From an uncultured Oscillospiraceae bacterium (lineage in GTDB: Bacteria; Bacillota; Clostridia; Oscillospirales; Oscillospiraceae), in NCBI GenBank assembly GCA_947626785.1, contig CANQTO010000035.1:1-32266 (forward strand): 32,266 nucleotides of DNA, written 5' to 3'. A program made the translations under genes and the position numbers. The notes beneath the pieces are model-generated. The model was not told the DNA's origin. It did not search any database and saw nothing but the letters and a program-made list of their open reading frames with translations. Shown here piece by piece: positions 1 to 7,324 of the stretch; position 1 is the first letter of the stretch; the number at the start of each line of letters is the position of its first letter.

Positions 1-2
1 CT

Positions 3-41
3 TTCGTTTATGTCGGTGCTATTGCTATCTTGTTGAAATAA
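3..41 (+). CDS. possible 3' end of an upstream gene (partial)
   Basis: One frame is open from the window edge to a TAA and would encode a hydrophobic tail ending VGAIAILLK, which could be the end of a membrane protein. The stretch is only 12 codons, so this is weak. The rest of positions 42-79 is AT-rich and shows nothing else. Confidence 0.2.
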   Translation, partial: FVYVGAIAILLK

Positions 42-79
42 TACAACCGTTTCCCATTTTTAAAACAAGCCCTAGATTT

Positions 80-697
80 TCACCGGATGAAATTCGTCGC
101 GCAGAAGGGCTCGGCCTCCGGCAGGCCGTAGGCGGCCTTGCCCAGGGCGATGCTCTTCATGAGGAAGGCCATGTTCCTAGCCAGGGTGCGCATGGTCTGG
201 AGGCCCTCCGCGTCCTGGGCCGCCTCGCCGGGGGCGGCGCCGTGGATGCTGTTCCAGTACTGGCTGGAGGCAACCGGCATGCCGGAGATGGTGAAATACT
301 TGTTCAGCTCGTCAAAGGTGGCGGACAGGCCGCCCCGGCGGGCCGCCACGACGCTGGCCCCCACCTTCATGGTCTTGTCAAAGCCCGTGCTGTAAAAGAG
401 CCGGTCCAGCAGGGCGACGAGGGTGGCGTTGGCGGAGGCGTAATAGACGGGGCTTGCCACCACCAAACCGTCGCTGTTCTCGAAGGCCGCGGCCACCTCG
501 TTTACGATATCGTCAAAGGCGCAGCGGCCGGTCCGGGCACAGGAGTTGCAGGCGATGCAGCCCCGGATGTTCTGGCCGCCCACCTGGACGGTCTCCACCT
601 GGATCCCCTCCTGGGCGAAGATCTTCTCCATCTCCTTCAGGGCCGTGGCCGTGTTGCCGTTTTTCTTGGGGCTGCCGTTGAGCATCAGTACCTTCAT
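80..697 (-). CDS. flavodoxin-family iron-sulfur flavoprotein / NADPH-dependent FMN reductase
   Basis: A cytoplasmic FMN-binding redox protein of 205 residues. The N-terminus MKVLMLNGSPKKNGNT is the phosphate-binding start of the NADPH-dependent FMN reductase/flavodoxin-like fold. Cysteines at about 47, 50, 53 and 59 form the compact CX2CX2CX5C motif of iron-sulfur flavoproteins such as archaeal Isf, so a [4Fe-4S] cluster is likely. The segment SPVYYASANATL after it fits the flavin site. I chose the ATG at 697 because GGAGAAG lies directly upstream; a longer open frame to 850 runs into asd on the same strand and has no such site. It follows asd on the same strand with a hairpin between them, so co-transcription is possible but unproven. 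The electron partner and substrate cannot be read from the sequence. Confidence 0.85.
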   Translation of the reverse strand: MKVLMLNGSPKKNGNTATALKEMEKIFAQEGIQVETVQVGGQNIRGCIACNSCARTGRCAFDDIVNEVAAAFENSDGLVVASPVYYASANATLVALLDRLFYSTGFDKTMKVGASVVAARRGGLSATFDELNKYFTISGMPVASSQYWNSIHGAAPGEAAQDAEGLQTMRTLARNMAFLMKSIALGKAAYGLPEAEPFCATNFIR

Positions 698-727
698 ATT
701 TTCTTCTCCTTTATCATAAGTGAACCG

Positions 728-759
728 GGCCGCCGCAAAAGAAAGTTTTTGCGGCGGCC
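728..759. terminator. stable hairpin between asd and the flavoprotein gene
   Basis: A 13-bp perfect stem pairs GGCCGCCGCAAAA (728-740) with TTTTGCGGCGGCC (747-759). The T-rich tract (ATATTTTTTAC, 764-774) is on the plus-strand side, so as an intrinsic terminator it fits rightward transcription better. For the leftward operon it may act as an attenuator or an mRNA-stabilising hairpin. Confidence 0.5.
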
Positions 760-771
760 TGCTTATATTTT

Positions 772-1779
772 TTACTCTTTCTCCGTCAGGAGCTTGAGGA
801 TCTGCACGGCGTTGCTGGCAGCGCCCTTGCGGATCTGATCGCCGCAGCACCAGAGGGTCAGGCCCTTGTCGTCGGTCAGGTCCTCCCGGATCCGGCCCAC
901 CCAGACCAGGTCCTGGTTGCTGGTGTCCAGAGGCGTGGGGTAGTTGCGGCCCTCGTAGTCCTCGATCAGGCGGCAGCCGGGATAGGCCCGGACGGCCTCC
1001 TTGGCCTCCTCCACACTGATCTTCCGCTCCGTGCGCACGGTGACGGAGATGGAGTGGGAGCGCATGACGGGGACCCGGACGCAGGTGCAGGTGACCTTCA
1101 GCTCCGGCAGGTGCAGGATGCGGCGGCCCTCGTTCTGCATCTTCATCTCCTCATCGGTGTAGAGGTTCTCCAGCTCGTCGCCGATGTGGGGGATCACGTT
1201 CAGGGCGATCTGGGTAGGGAAGGTCTTGGCCTCCGGCTTGCGCCCGGCGGCCAGATCGGCCATCTGCCGCTCCAGCTCCTCCAGGCCCGGCTGGCCGGCC
1301 CCGGACACGGCCTGATAGGTGCAGGCCACCATGCTCTGGATGGGCGAGAGCTTCGCCAGGCCCGCCACGGCCATCAGGGTGATGATGGAGGAGCAGTTGG
1401 GGTTGGCGATGATGCCCTCGTTGGTAAAGGCGTCGGCCCCGTTGATCTCCGGCACCACCAGGGGCACGTTGCTCTGGAGGCGGAAGGCGGAGCTGTTGTC
1501 GATATACACCGCGCCGCTCTTCACGATGGCCGGGGCAAACTTCCTGGACATGGGGTTCTTCACCGCGCCCAGCACGAAGTCCATCCCCTCAAAGCTCTGC
1601 TCGGTGGCCTCCCGGATGAGCACCGGCTGGCCCTTGAAGGTGACGGTGCCGCCCGCGCTGCGGGCGCTGGCCAGGGGCAGCAGCTTCCCCACGGGGATCT
1701 CATACTCCTCCAGGACCTTCAGCATCTCCCGGCCCACGGCGCCGGTGGCGCCCAGTATGGCAATGTTCCATTCTTTCAT
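772..1779 (-). CDS. asd: aspartate-semialdehyde dehydrogenase
   Basis: Reduces aspartyl-4-phosphate to aspartate 4-semialdehyde with NADPH, the second step of the aspartate family pathway, in the cytoplasm. The 335-residue length is typical. Visible features are the Rossmann motif LGATGAVG at residues 9-16, the catalytic cysteine in NPNCSS (Cys129), a conserved QAVSGAG segment, and the histidine-bearing VPVMRSHS region in the C-terminal half. The ATG at 1779 is preceded by GGGAGG. It is third in the leftward run hom-lysC-asd, 34 bases downstream of lysC, which places the first three common-pathway enzymes in one transcription unit. Confidence 0.96.
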   Translation of the reverse strand: MKEWNIAILGATGAVGREMLKVLEEYEIPVGKLLPLASARSAGGTVTFKGQPVLIREATEQSFEGMDFVLGAVKNPMSRKFAPAIVKSGAVYIDNSSAFRLQSNVPLVVPEINGADAFTNEGIIANPNCSSIITLMAVAGLAKLSPIQSMVACTYQAVSGAGQPGLEELERQMADLAAGRKPEAKTFPTQIALNVIPHIGDELENLYTDEEMKMQNEGRRILHLPELKVTCTCVRVPVMRSHSISVTVRTERKISVEEAKEAVRAYPGCRLIEDYEGRNYPTPLDTSNQDLVWVGRIREDLTDDKGLTLWCCGDQIRKGAASNAVQILKLLTEKE

Positions 1780-1813
1780 GTCGTTTATCCTCCCAATTTC
1801 TTATAATATGATC

Positions 1814-3127
1814 TTATCCGGCAAATCCGTCGTACATCACGCGGATGGCGGTCTCGAACTGTTCGTTTTCCACTCCTACTATTATAGCCAACTCGTCGGA
1901 GCCCTGTGCGATGGTACGGATGTTGACGCCCGCGTCGCCCAGCGCCTTGAAGAGCCGGCCGGAGACGCCGGGCTTGGAGGTCATTTTCCGGCCCACCGCC
2001 GCCACCAGGGCGATGCCCTCCTGGACGCTCACGTCGTCCGGGGCGCACTCCTTTTTCAGGTCGGCGATGACCTCGTACACCGCCTCCCCCAGGGCCCCGG
2101 TGGAGAGCACCAGGGCAAAGGAGTCCAGCCCCAGGGTGATGTGCTCCACGGGGGCCTTGTACCGGTCCAGGATGTCCAGGGCCTGGCTCAGGCTCCGGTT
2201 GGCGTTCAGGTTCCGCTTCTGCACCGTCAGGATGCTGAAGTTCCGCCGGCCGGCGATGCCGGTGATGAAGCGCTCGTGGCTGCCCTCGGCCTCGATGCTG
2301 TCCACGATCATGGTGCCCGGGTCCTGGGGCCGGTTGGTGTTGCGGATGTTCAGGGCGATGCCCTTCTCCTTCACCGGCTGGATGGAGTCCTCATGGAGGA
2401 CCGAGGCGCCCATGAAGGCCAGCTCCCTCAGCTCCGCGTAGGTGATCTTGGCGATGGGGGCCGGGTCCTTGACGATCCGTGGGTCCGCCATCAGGATGCC
2501 GGACACGTCCGTCCAGTTCTCGTACACGTCCGCGTCCGCCGCCGCGGCGGCCAGAGCGCCGCTGATATCGCTCCCGCCCCGGGACATGACCCGGATCTTC
2601 CCCGAGGGCAGCCGCCCGTAAAAGCCGGGGATCAGGATCCTGCCGTTGGCCTTCAGGGCGGCGGAGATGGCCTCATAGGTCCGCTCCTTGTCGATCCGGC
2701 CCTCCACGGTGAAGAACACGCTGGAGGCCGCGTCCACAAAGGTATAGCCCAGGTACTCCGCCAGCAGCCGGGAGGTGAAGTACTCCCCCCGGGACACCAG
2801 CTCGTCCACCGGCGTGTCCTTGTTCAGCCTAGCCATATAGGCCCGCAGCTCCGCCTCCACGTCGTAGCTCAGACCCAGGGCCTCCTTGATCTCCACAAAG
2901 CGCCGGAGGATGGTCTCTAAGATATCGTCACAGCTGACGCCGTAGGTCAGATGGGCGTGGCAGAGGTACAGCAGGTCCGTCAGCTTGTGGTCCTCGCTGC
3001 TGCGCTTGCCCGCCGCCGAGGACACCACGATCCGCCGGGCGGGGTCCGCCTCGATGATGGCCTTGACCTTTTTGAACTGCTCCGCTCCCGCCACCGAGGA
3101 GCCGCCGAATTTCGCTACCTTCAGCAT
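1814..3127 (-). CDS. lysC: aspartate kinase
   Basis: Phosphorylates aspartate with ATP, the entry step to lysine, threonine and methionine. The 437-residue protein begins with the amino acid kinase motif KFGGSS (residues 6-11). It carries SRGEYFTS for substrate binding and GRGGSD-type residues (MSRGGSDISGA) in the catalytic domain. Two ACT modules follow from roughly residue 290, the first around FSILTVQKRN and the second around GIALVAAVGRKM and GVNIRTIAQGS, so allosteric feedback by an end product is expected. The length suits a monofunctional enzyme. Its start (ATG at 3127, AGGAGG site) lies 4 bases after the hom stop, showing tight operon coupling. Which amino acid inhibits it cannot be deduced here. 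Confidence 0.96.
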   Translation of the reverse strand: MLKVAKFGGSSVAGAEQFKKVKAIIEADPARRIVVSSAAGKRSSEDHKLTDLLYLCHAHLTYGVSCDDILETILRRFVEIKEALGLSYDVEAELRAYMARLNKDTPVDELVSRGEYFTSRLLAEYLGYTFVDAASSVFFTVEGRIDKERTYEAISAALKANGRILIPGFYGRLPSGKIRVMSRGGSDISGALAAAAADADVYENWTDVSGILMADPRIVKDPAPIAKITYAELRELAFMGASVLHEDSIQPVKEKGIALNIRNTNRPQDPGTMIVDSIEAEGSHERFITGIAGRRNFSILTVQKRNLNANRSLSQALDILDRYKAPVEHITLGLDSFALVLSTGALGEAVYEVIADLKKECAPDDVSVQEGIALVAAVGRKMTSKPGVSGRLFKALGDAGVNIRTIAQGSDELAIIVGVENEQFETAIRVMYDGFAG

Positions 3128-3131
3128 GGTC

Positions 3132-4280
3132 TCAGCCTCCTATGGCGGCGAAGAAGAGCTCTCCGCCGGCCGCCCGGATCTCCTTGGCGGCGGCGTGCAT
3201 GGCCGCCGGGGACAGGGGCTTGGTGACCAGCCGGGCAAGGCCGTCTTCCGCCTCGCAGCTCTCCGAGGGGAGCCGGGCGGCAAAGGCCTCGGGCAGGCGC
3301 ACATAGTAGAGCCGGCTCAGGGCGGAATTGTCCGCCGCCCCGGCCTTGCAGCCGGGCTGGAGCATGGCCCGGTCCCCCTGGAGCACACAGCTCAGGTCCC
3401 GCAAGACCGCAGAGGCCGTGGGCCAGCGGCCCGCCCCCTGGCCCATCAGGACGATGGACCCGGCGCAGGCCCCCTCGTACTTGGCCATGTTGTAGTTTTC
3501 CAGCACGGAGCACTCGGGCGCGCCGGCGCGGAACAGCACCGGCTCCACAAAGGCGTACACGCTCCCGTCCGGGTTCCGGCCCCCCTGGGCCAGCAGACGG
3601 CAGGTATAGCCCCGGCTCTTCATATGGGCGGCGTCCGCCGCCGTCATGTTCTCGATCCCCTCGTTCAGAAGGCCCTCGGTGGGCAGGACGTCGTAGGCCA
3701 CGGCGCAGGCCAGCATGATCTTCCGCAGGGCGTCCAGCCCAGAGACGTCCGCCGTGGGGTCCGCCTCGGCGTAGCCCAGGCGCTGGGCGTCGGCCAGGGC
3801 CTGGCCGTAGTCCATGTCCAGCCGCTGCATGGCGTCCAGCATATAGTTGGTGGTGCCGTTGAGGATGCCGCCCAGGGAGCGGATCTCGTCGCTCTTGCGG
3901 GCGATAGACAGGTTGTGCAGGAAGGGCACGCCGCCGCCGCAGGCCGCGCTGAAGAGGAAGGCCGCGCCGCTCTCCTCCGCCAGGGCCTTCAGCTCGATGC
4001 CCTTGGCGGCCACCAGGGCCTTGTTGGAGGTGACAAAGTGCTTGCCCGCCTTCAGGGCCGCCGCGGCGTACTCAAAAGCGGGGCTCACGCCGCCCATGAC
4101 CTCCGCTACCGCCCCCACCGTGGGGTCGGAGACGATCTGCTCGATGGACGTGACCTTAAAGGGGGCGTCCGCCTTGCCCGGCCGCACCAGCACGGGCCCG
4201 GGCTCCAGGCCCTCCGCCTTTTTCAGCATCTCATAAACGCCGACGCCTACGACGCCGTATCCCAAAACCGCGACTTTCAT
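3132..4280 (-). CDS. hom: homoserine dehydrogenase, short form without a clear ACT domain
   Basis: Reduces aspartate semialdehyde to homoserine with NAD(P)H. The nucleotide fold starts at the N-terminus (VAVLGYGVVGVGV), SNKALVAAKG is the family TxNK-type segment, and GYAEADPTADVSGLDA followed by a lysine is the substrate/catalytic signature. At 382 residues it is shorter than the usual enzyme of over 400 residues with a C-terminal ACT domain. After residue 300 only YYVRLPEAFA vaguely resembles an ACT beginning and the rest is too short, so feedback control may be lost or exerted elsewhere. The ATG at 4280 has GGAGG 7 bases upstream. It is the first gene of the leftward operon, facing the ACT protein gene at 4417. 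Confidence 0.93.
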   Translation of the reverse strand: MKVAVLGYGVVGVGVYEMLKKAEGLEPGPVLVRPGKADAPFKVTSIEQIVSDPTVGAVAEVMGGVSPAFEYAAAALKAGKHFVTSNKALVAAKGIELKALAEESGAAFLFSAACGGGVPFLHNLSIARKSDEIRSLGGILNGTTNYMLDAMQRLDMDYGQALADAQRLGYAEADPTADVSGLDALRKIMLACAVAYDVLPTEGLLNEGIENMTAADAAHMKSRGYTCRLLAQGGRNPDGSVYAFVEPVLFRAGAPECSVLENYNMAKYEGACAGSIVLMGQGAGRWPTASAVLRDLSCVLQGDRAMLQPGCKAGAADNSALSRLYYVRLPEAFAARLPSESCEAEDGLARLVTKPLSPAAMHAAAKEIRAAGGELFFAAIGG

Positions 4281-4317
4281 CCTTCAGCCTCCAAAAAATT
4301 TTCTTGTGTCCGTGAGA

Positions 4318-4335
4318 AAAATACACTTGTATTTT
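4318..4335. promoter_or_regulatory. 18-bp palindrome in the divergent hom/thr intergenic region
   Basis: AAAATACA (4318-4325) and TGTATTTT (4328-4335) are perfect 8-bp inverted arms with a 2-bp centre. The palindrome covers the -35 of the rightward promoter and lies just downstream of the -10 of the leftward promoter, the position expected for one operator controlling both directions. The binding protein is unknown. Confidence 0.5.
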
Positions 4336-4355
4336 CATCGCAGACAGTGTATCAT
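4327..4355 (+). promoter_or_regulatory. predicted promoter for pheB-thrC-thrB
   Basis: TTGTAT (4327-4332), a 17-base spacer and TATCAT (4350-4355) form a sigma-A-like promoter about 60 bases before the start codon at 4417. It overlaps the palindrome at 4318-4335. Confidence 0.5.
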
Positions 4356-4374
4356 ATGCCCTGGGGAAAAACAA
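4346..4374 (-). promoter_or_regulatory. predicted promoter for hom-lysC-asd
   Basis: On the minus strand TTGTTT (4369-4374), a 17-base spacer and TACACT (4346-4351) form a sigma-A-like promoter that overlaps the divergent rightward promoter. Confidence 0.5.
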
Positions 4375-4416
4375 GCCCCAATTCGACGAAATTTACAGGA
4401 TTGGAGATATTGCCCA

Positions 4417-4854
4417 ATGCCGGAGAATTATCTCATCATCCACAAGAGCATTTTGCCCGCATATTACGAAAAGGTCCTCCAGGCCCGCCGCCTGATGGAG
4501 AGCGGCCGGGTGAAGGAGGTGAGCCAGGCCGTCAGGCAGGTGGGCATCTCCCGCAGCACCTATTATAAGTACAAGGACTTCATCTTTGAACCGGCGGACA
4601 TGTCCGGGGGCCGGAAGGCGGTGCTGTCCATGATGCTGCTGCACGAGCCGGGGGTCCTCAGCGCCCTCCTCTCCCAGATCTCCCAGGCCGGCGCCAGCGT
4701 GCTGACCATCGCCCAGAGCCCGCCGGTCCACGGCCAGGCCAGCGTCACCCTGTCCCTGGAGATCGGTGAGATGACCTCGCCCCTGGCGGAGCTGGTGGAG
4801 GCCATGAAACGCACTGCGGGGGTAGACAATCTGCGCCTTCTGGCGGTAGAATAG
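4417..4854 (+). CDS. PheB/UPF0735 family ACT-domain protein
   Basis: A 145-residue protein matching the UPF0735 (PheB-like) family in layout. The N-terminal half holds a predicted helix-turn-helix (VSQAVRQVGISRSTYYKYKD, about residues 38-57). The C-terminal half holds an ACT domain beginning AVLSMMLLHEPGVLSALLSQIS, a ligand-binding fold that usually senses amino acids. I chose ATG 4417 because GGAG lies about 10 bases upstream and the family begins there; the frame is open further upstream but runs through the promoter. It is the first gene of the rightward unit, 31 bases before thrC and divergent from hom. A role as a threonine- or homoserine-responsive regulator is an inference; the family has no well-settled biochemical function that I can cite. 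Confidence 0.88.
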   Translation: MPENYLIIHKSILPAYYEKVLQARRLMESGRVKEVSQAVRQVGISRSTYYKYKDFIFEPADMSGGRKAVLSMMLLHEPGVLSALLSQISQAGASVLTIAQSPPVHGQASVTLSLEIGEMTSPLAELVEAMKRTAGVDNLRLLAVE

Positions 4855-4885
4855 ACCATAAATTATCGAGCAACTGGAGGAAGAC

Positions 4886-6367
4886 ATGATCTATCAGAGC
4901 ACCCGCGGCGGCCACACCGCCGCCGACACCGCCGCCGTGCTGGAGGGCCTGGCCCCTGACGGCGGACTGTATATCGACCCGGCCCTGGCCGGCCGGCCCT
5001 TTGACTGGCGGAACTGCCTGACGCTGCCGCCCCTGGGGGTGGCCGAGGCGGTGCTGCGGCACCTGCTGCCCGGCTTTGAGGGCATGGGCGAATTGGTCCG
5101 CCGGGCCTACGCCGGGAAATTTGAGACAGAGGAACTGACCCCTCTGGTCCAGGTGGGGGACGAGTACGTCCTGGAGCTGTTCCGGGGCCCCACCTCCGCC
5201 TTTAAGGACGTGGCCCTGTCCATGCTGCCCCAGCTCATCACCGCCGCCCGGCGGCAGGAGGGCGTCACGGACCGGATCGTCATTTTGACGGCCACCTCCG
5301 GGGACACGGGCAAGGCCGCCCTGGAGGGCTTCCACGACGTGGAGGGCACGGGCATCGTCGTCTTCTACCCGGACGGGGGCGTCTCCCCGGTCCAGCGGGC
5401 CCAGATGGCCACCCAGGAGGGCGGGAACGTGAAGGTCTGCGCCGTCCGGGGCAATTTTGACGACTGCCAGCGGGGCGTCAAGGAGGCCTTTGCCGCCATC
5501 GGCTCCGGGGACGCCCTAAAGGGCAAGGGTGTGCGCCTGTCCTCGGCAAACTCCATCAACATCGGCCGCCTGGCCCCCCAGGTGAGCTACTATTTTCTGG
5601 CCTACGGAGAGCTGGTCCGGCGGGGCCGGATCGCAGTGGGCGACCCGGTGGACTTCTGCGTCCCCACCGGGAACTTTGGGGACATTCTGGCGGGTTACTA
5701 CGCCCGGCTCATGGGCCTGCCCGTGGGGCGGCTGGTCTGCGCCTCCAACGCCAACCGGGTGCTGACGGACTTTCTGGCCACCGGCGTCTATGACCGGCGG
5801 CGGGATTTCCTGCGCACCAGCTCCCCCTCCATGGACATCCTGGTGTCCTCCAACTTAGAGCGGCTGCTGTACCTGGCCGCCGGAGGCGACGGGGCTTTAG
5901 TGGCCGGCTGCATGGAGCGGCTGAGCCGGGACGGGGTCTACACCCTGCCGCCGGAGCCCATGGCAAAGATCCGGCAGGTCTTCTCCGGCTTCTGCTGCGA
6001 TGAGGCCGGGACCGAGGCCGCCATCGCCCGGGTCTGGCGGGAGCGGAGCTATCTGTGCGACACCCACACCGCCGTGGCCTTTTCCGCCGCCTGGGACTAC
6101 GAAAAACAGTCGGGCGGCAGCGCCCCCATGGTGGTGCTCTCCACCGCCTCCCCCTATAAGTTCCCCGCCGCCGTGCTCAAGGCCCTGGGAGGCGACTTGA
6201 GCGGGGACGAGTTCCAACAGATGGAGACTTTAGAGCGGCTGACAAACGTGCCCATCCCCAAGGGTCTCCGGGGCCTGAAGGAAAAGCCGGTCCTCCACAC
6301 AGACGTCATTGACAAAGAGCAGATCCTGCCCTACGTGCTGGGGCTGATCGACCGGAAGGAGGTCTGA
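4886..6367 (+). CDS. thrC: threonine synthase
   Basis: Converts O-phosphohomoserine to threonine with pyridoxal phosphate. At 493 residues it has the length of the long (ThrC class with N-terminal extension) form. The PLP lysine is Lys107 in GPTSAFKDVALSML. The phosphate-binding stretch is TATSGDTGKAALEGF, and further family motifs are YPDGGVSPVQRAQM and SSANSINIGRLAPQ. The ATG follows GGAGGAAGAC. thrB starts 4 bases after its stop, so the two are translationally close in one operon headed by the ACT-domain protein. Confidence 0.96.
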   Translation: MIYQSTRGGHTAADTAAVLEGLAPDGGLYIDPALAGRPFDWRNCLTLPPLGVAEAVLRHLLPGFEGMGELVRRAYAGKFETEELTPLVQVGDEYVLELFRGPTSAFKDVALSMLPQLITAARRQEGVTDRIVILTATSGDTGKAALEGFHDVEGTGIVVFYPDGGVSPVQRAQMATQEGGNVKVCAVRGNFDDCQRGVKEAFAAIGSGDALKGKGVRLSSANSINIGRLAPQVSYYFLAYGELVRRGRIAVGDPVDFCVPTGNFGDILAGYYARLMGLPVGRLVCASNANRVLTDFLATGVYDRRRDFLRTSSPSMDILVSSNLERLLYLAAGGDGALVAGCMERLSRDGVYTLPPEPMAKIRQVFSGFCCDEAGTEAAIARVWRERSYLCDTHTAVAFSAAWDYEKQSGGSAPMVVLSTASPYKFPAAVLKALGGDLSGDEFQQMETLERLTNVPIPKGLRGLKEKPVLHTDVIDKEQILPYVLGLIDRKEV

Positions 6368-6370
6368 GTC

Positions 6371-7246
6371 ATGCGTGTGCGCGTGCCTGCCAGCTCCGCC
6401 AATCTGGGCCCGGGCTTTGACTGCTTCGGCCTGGCCTGGCAGCTGTACAACGAGATGGAATTCCTCCCGGCCTCTGAATTGAAGATCAGCGGCTGCCCGG
6501 AGAAGTTCCAGAACGAGAACAATCTGGCCTACCGGGCCTATCTGACCACCTTGGAGGCGGCCGGCCTGCCCCCGGAGCCGGTGGAGATCCGCTTTCTGTC
6601 GACGTACATCCCCGTCTGCCGGGGCCTGGGCTCCTCCTCCGCCCTCATCGCCGGCGGCGTCCTGGCCGCCAACGAGCTCCACGGCCTGGGTCTGAGTCCG
6701 GACAAGCTGCTGCTCATCGCCGCCCAGGCAGAGGGGCACCCGGACAACGTGGCCCCCGCCCTCCGGGGCGGGCTCACCGTCTCCTCCATGGAGAACGGCC
6801 GGGTCCTGTCCGCCTCCTTCCCTCTCAGCGACAAGCTGCATTTCGCCGTTTTGGTCCCGGACTTTGAGCTTTCCACGGAGCTGGCCCGAAGCGTGCTGCC
6901 CGCCCAGCTTTCGCGCCAGGACGCCATTTTCAACGTGTCCCGGGCGGCGCTGCTGCTCAAGGCCCTGGAGACCGGGGACGCGGCGCTGCTGCCCGTGGCG
7001 CTCCAGGACCGGATCCACGAGCCCTACCGGACGCCCCTCATCCCCGGCTATGACCGGGCCAGGGAGCTGGCCTTAAACCTGGGGGCCGCGGGGCTCTGCA
7101 TCTCCGGCGCAGGCTCCACGCTGCTGTGCTTCGCCTCCGGCGAGGACTTCGCCCCCCGGATGGCGGCGGCCGTGGCGGAGGAGTTCCCCTCCTGGCGAGT
7201 CCTGCCGGTGCTGCCGGAGCGGGAGGGCGCTGCCGTCATAGATTAA
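6371..7246 (+). CDS. thrB: homoserine kinase
   Basis: Phosphorylates homoserine to O-phosphohomoserine, the substrate of the preceding threonine synthase. It is a 291-residue member of the GHMP kinase superfamily, with the N-terminal RVRVPASSANLGPGFDCFGL, the ATP-binding glycine/serine loop GLGSSSALIAG (residues 85-95) and the C-terminal motif LNLGAAGLCISGAGST. Length and motifs are complete. It begins 4 bases after thrC. A strong inverted repeat follows directly after its stop codon. Confidence 0.96.
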   Translation: MRVRVPASSANLGPGFDCFGLAWQLYNEMEFLPASELKISGCPEKFQNENNLAYRAYLTTLEAAGLPPEPVEIRFLSTYIPVCRGLGSSSALIAGGVLAANELHGLGLSPDKLLLIAAQAEGHPDNVAPALRGGLTVSSMENGRVLSASFPLSDKLHFAVLVPDFELSTELARSVLPAQLSRQDAIFNVSRAALLLKALETGDAALLPVALQDRIHEPYRTPLIPGYDRARELALNLGAAGLCISGAGSTLLCFASGEDFAPRMAAAVAEEFPSWRVLPVLPEREGAAVID

Positions 7247-7254
7247 AAGCCTTG

Positions 7255-7324
7255 AAAAACCCCCATACTTGTTGTAGAATCGGGTTAGACGAACCGGATA
7301 ATCAACAAATATGGGGGTGTTTTT
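7255..7324 (+). terminator. long hairpin after thrB that overlaps the ilvA translation start region
   Basis: AAAAACCCCCATACTTGTTG (7255-7274) pairs with the arm at 7303-7317 (14 of 15 pairs), and the 3' side runs into TTTTT (7320-7324). The 28-base loop holds a second short stem (ATC-GGGTT with GAACC-GGAT). It looks like an intrinsic terminator for thrCB. It also buries GGGGGTG, the only ribosome-site-like sequence before ilvA. GATAAT in the loop (7297-7302) with TTGTAG (7272-7277) could be a weak ilvA promoter, with a long 19-base spacer. Confidence 0.7.

Noticed and set aside
1054-1806. Long open frame on the plus strand opposite asd
   Set aside because: Histidine/glycine/alanine-rich reading of the antisense strand of a clear enzyme gene, the usual shadow in GC-rich DNA. 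The same holds for other long frames opposite lysC, hom, the helicase, the hydratase and the lipoproteins.
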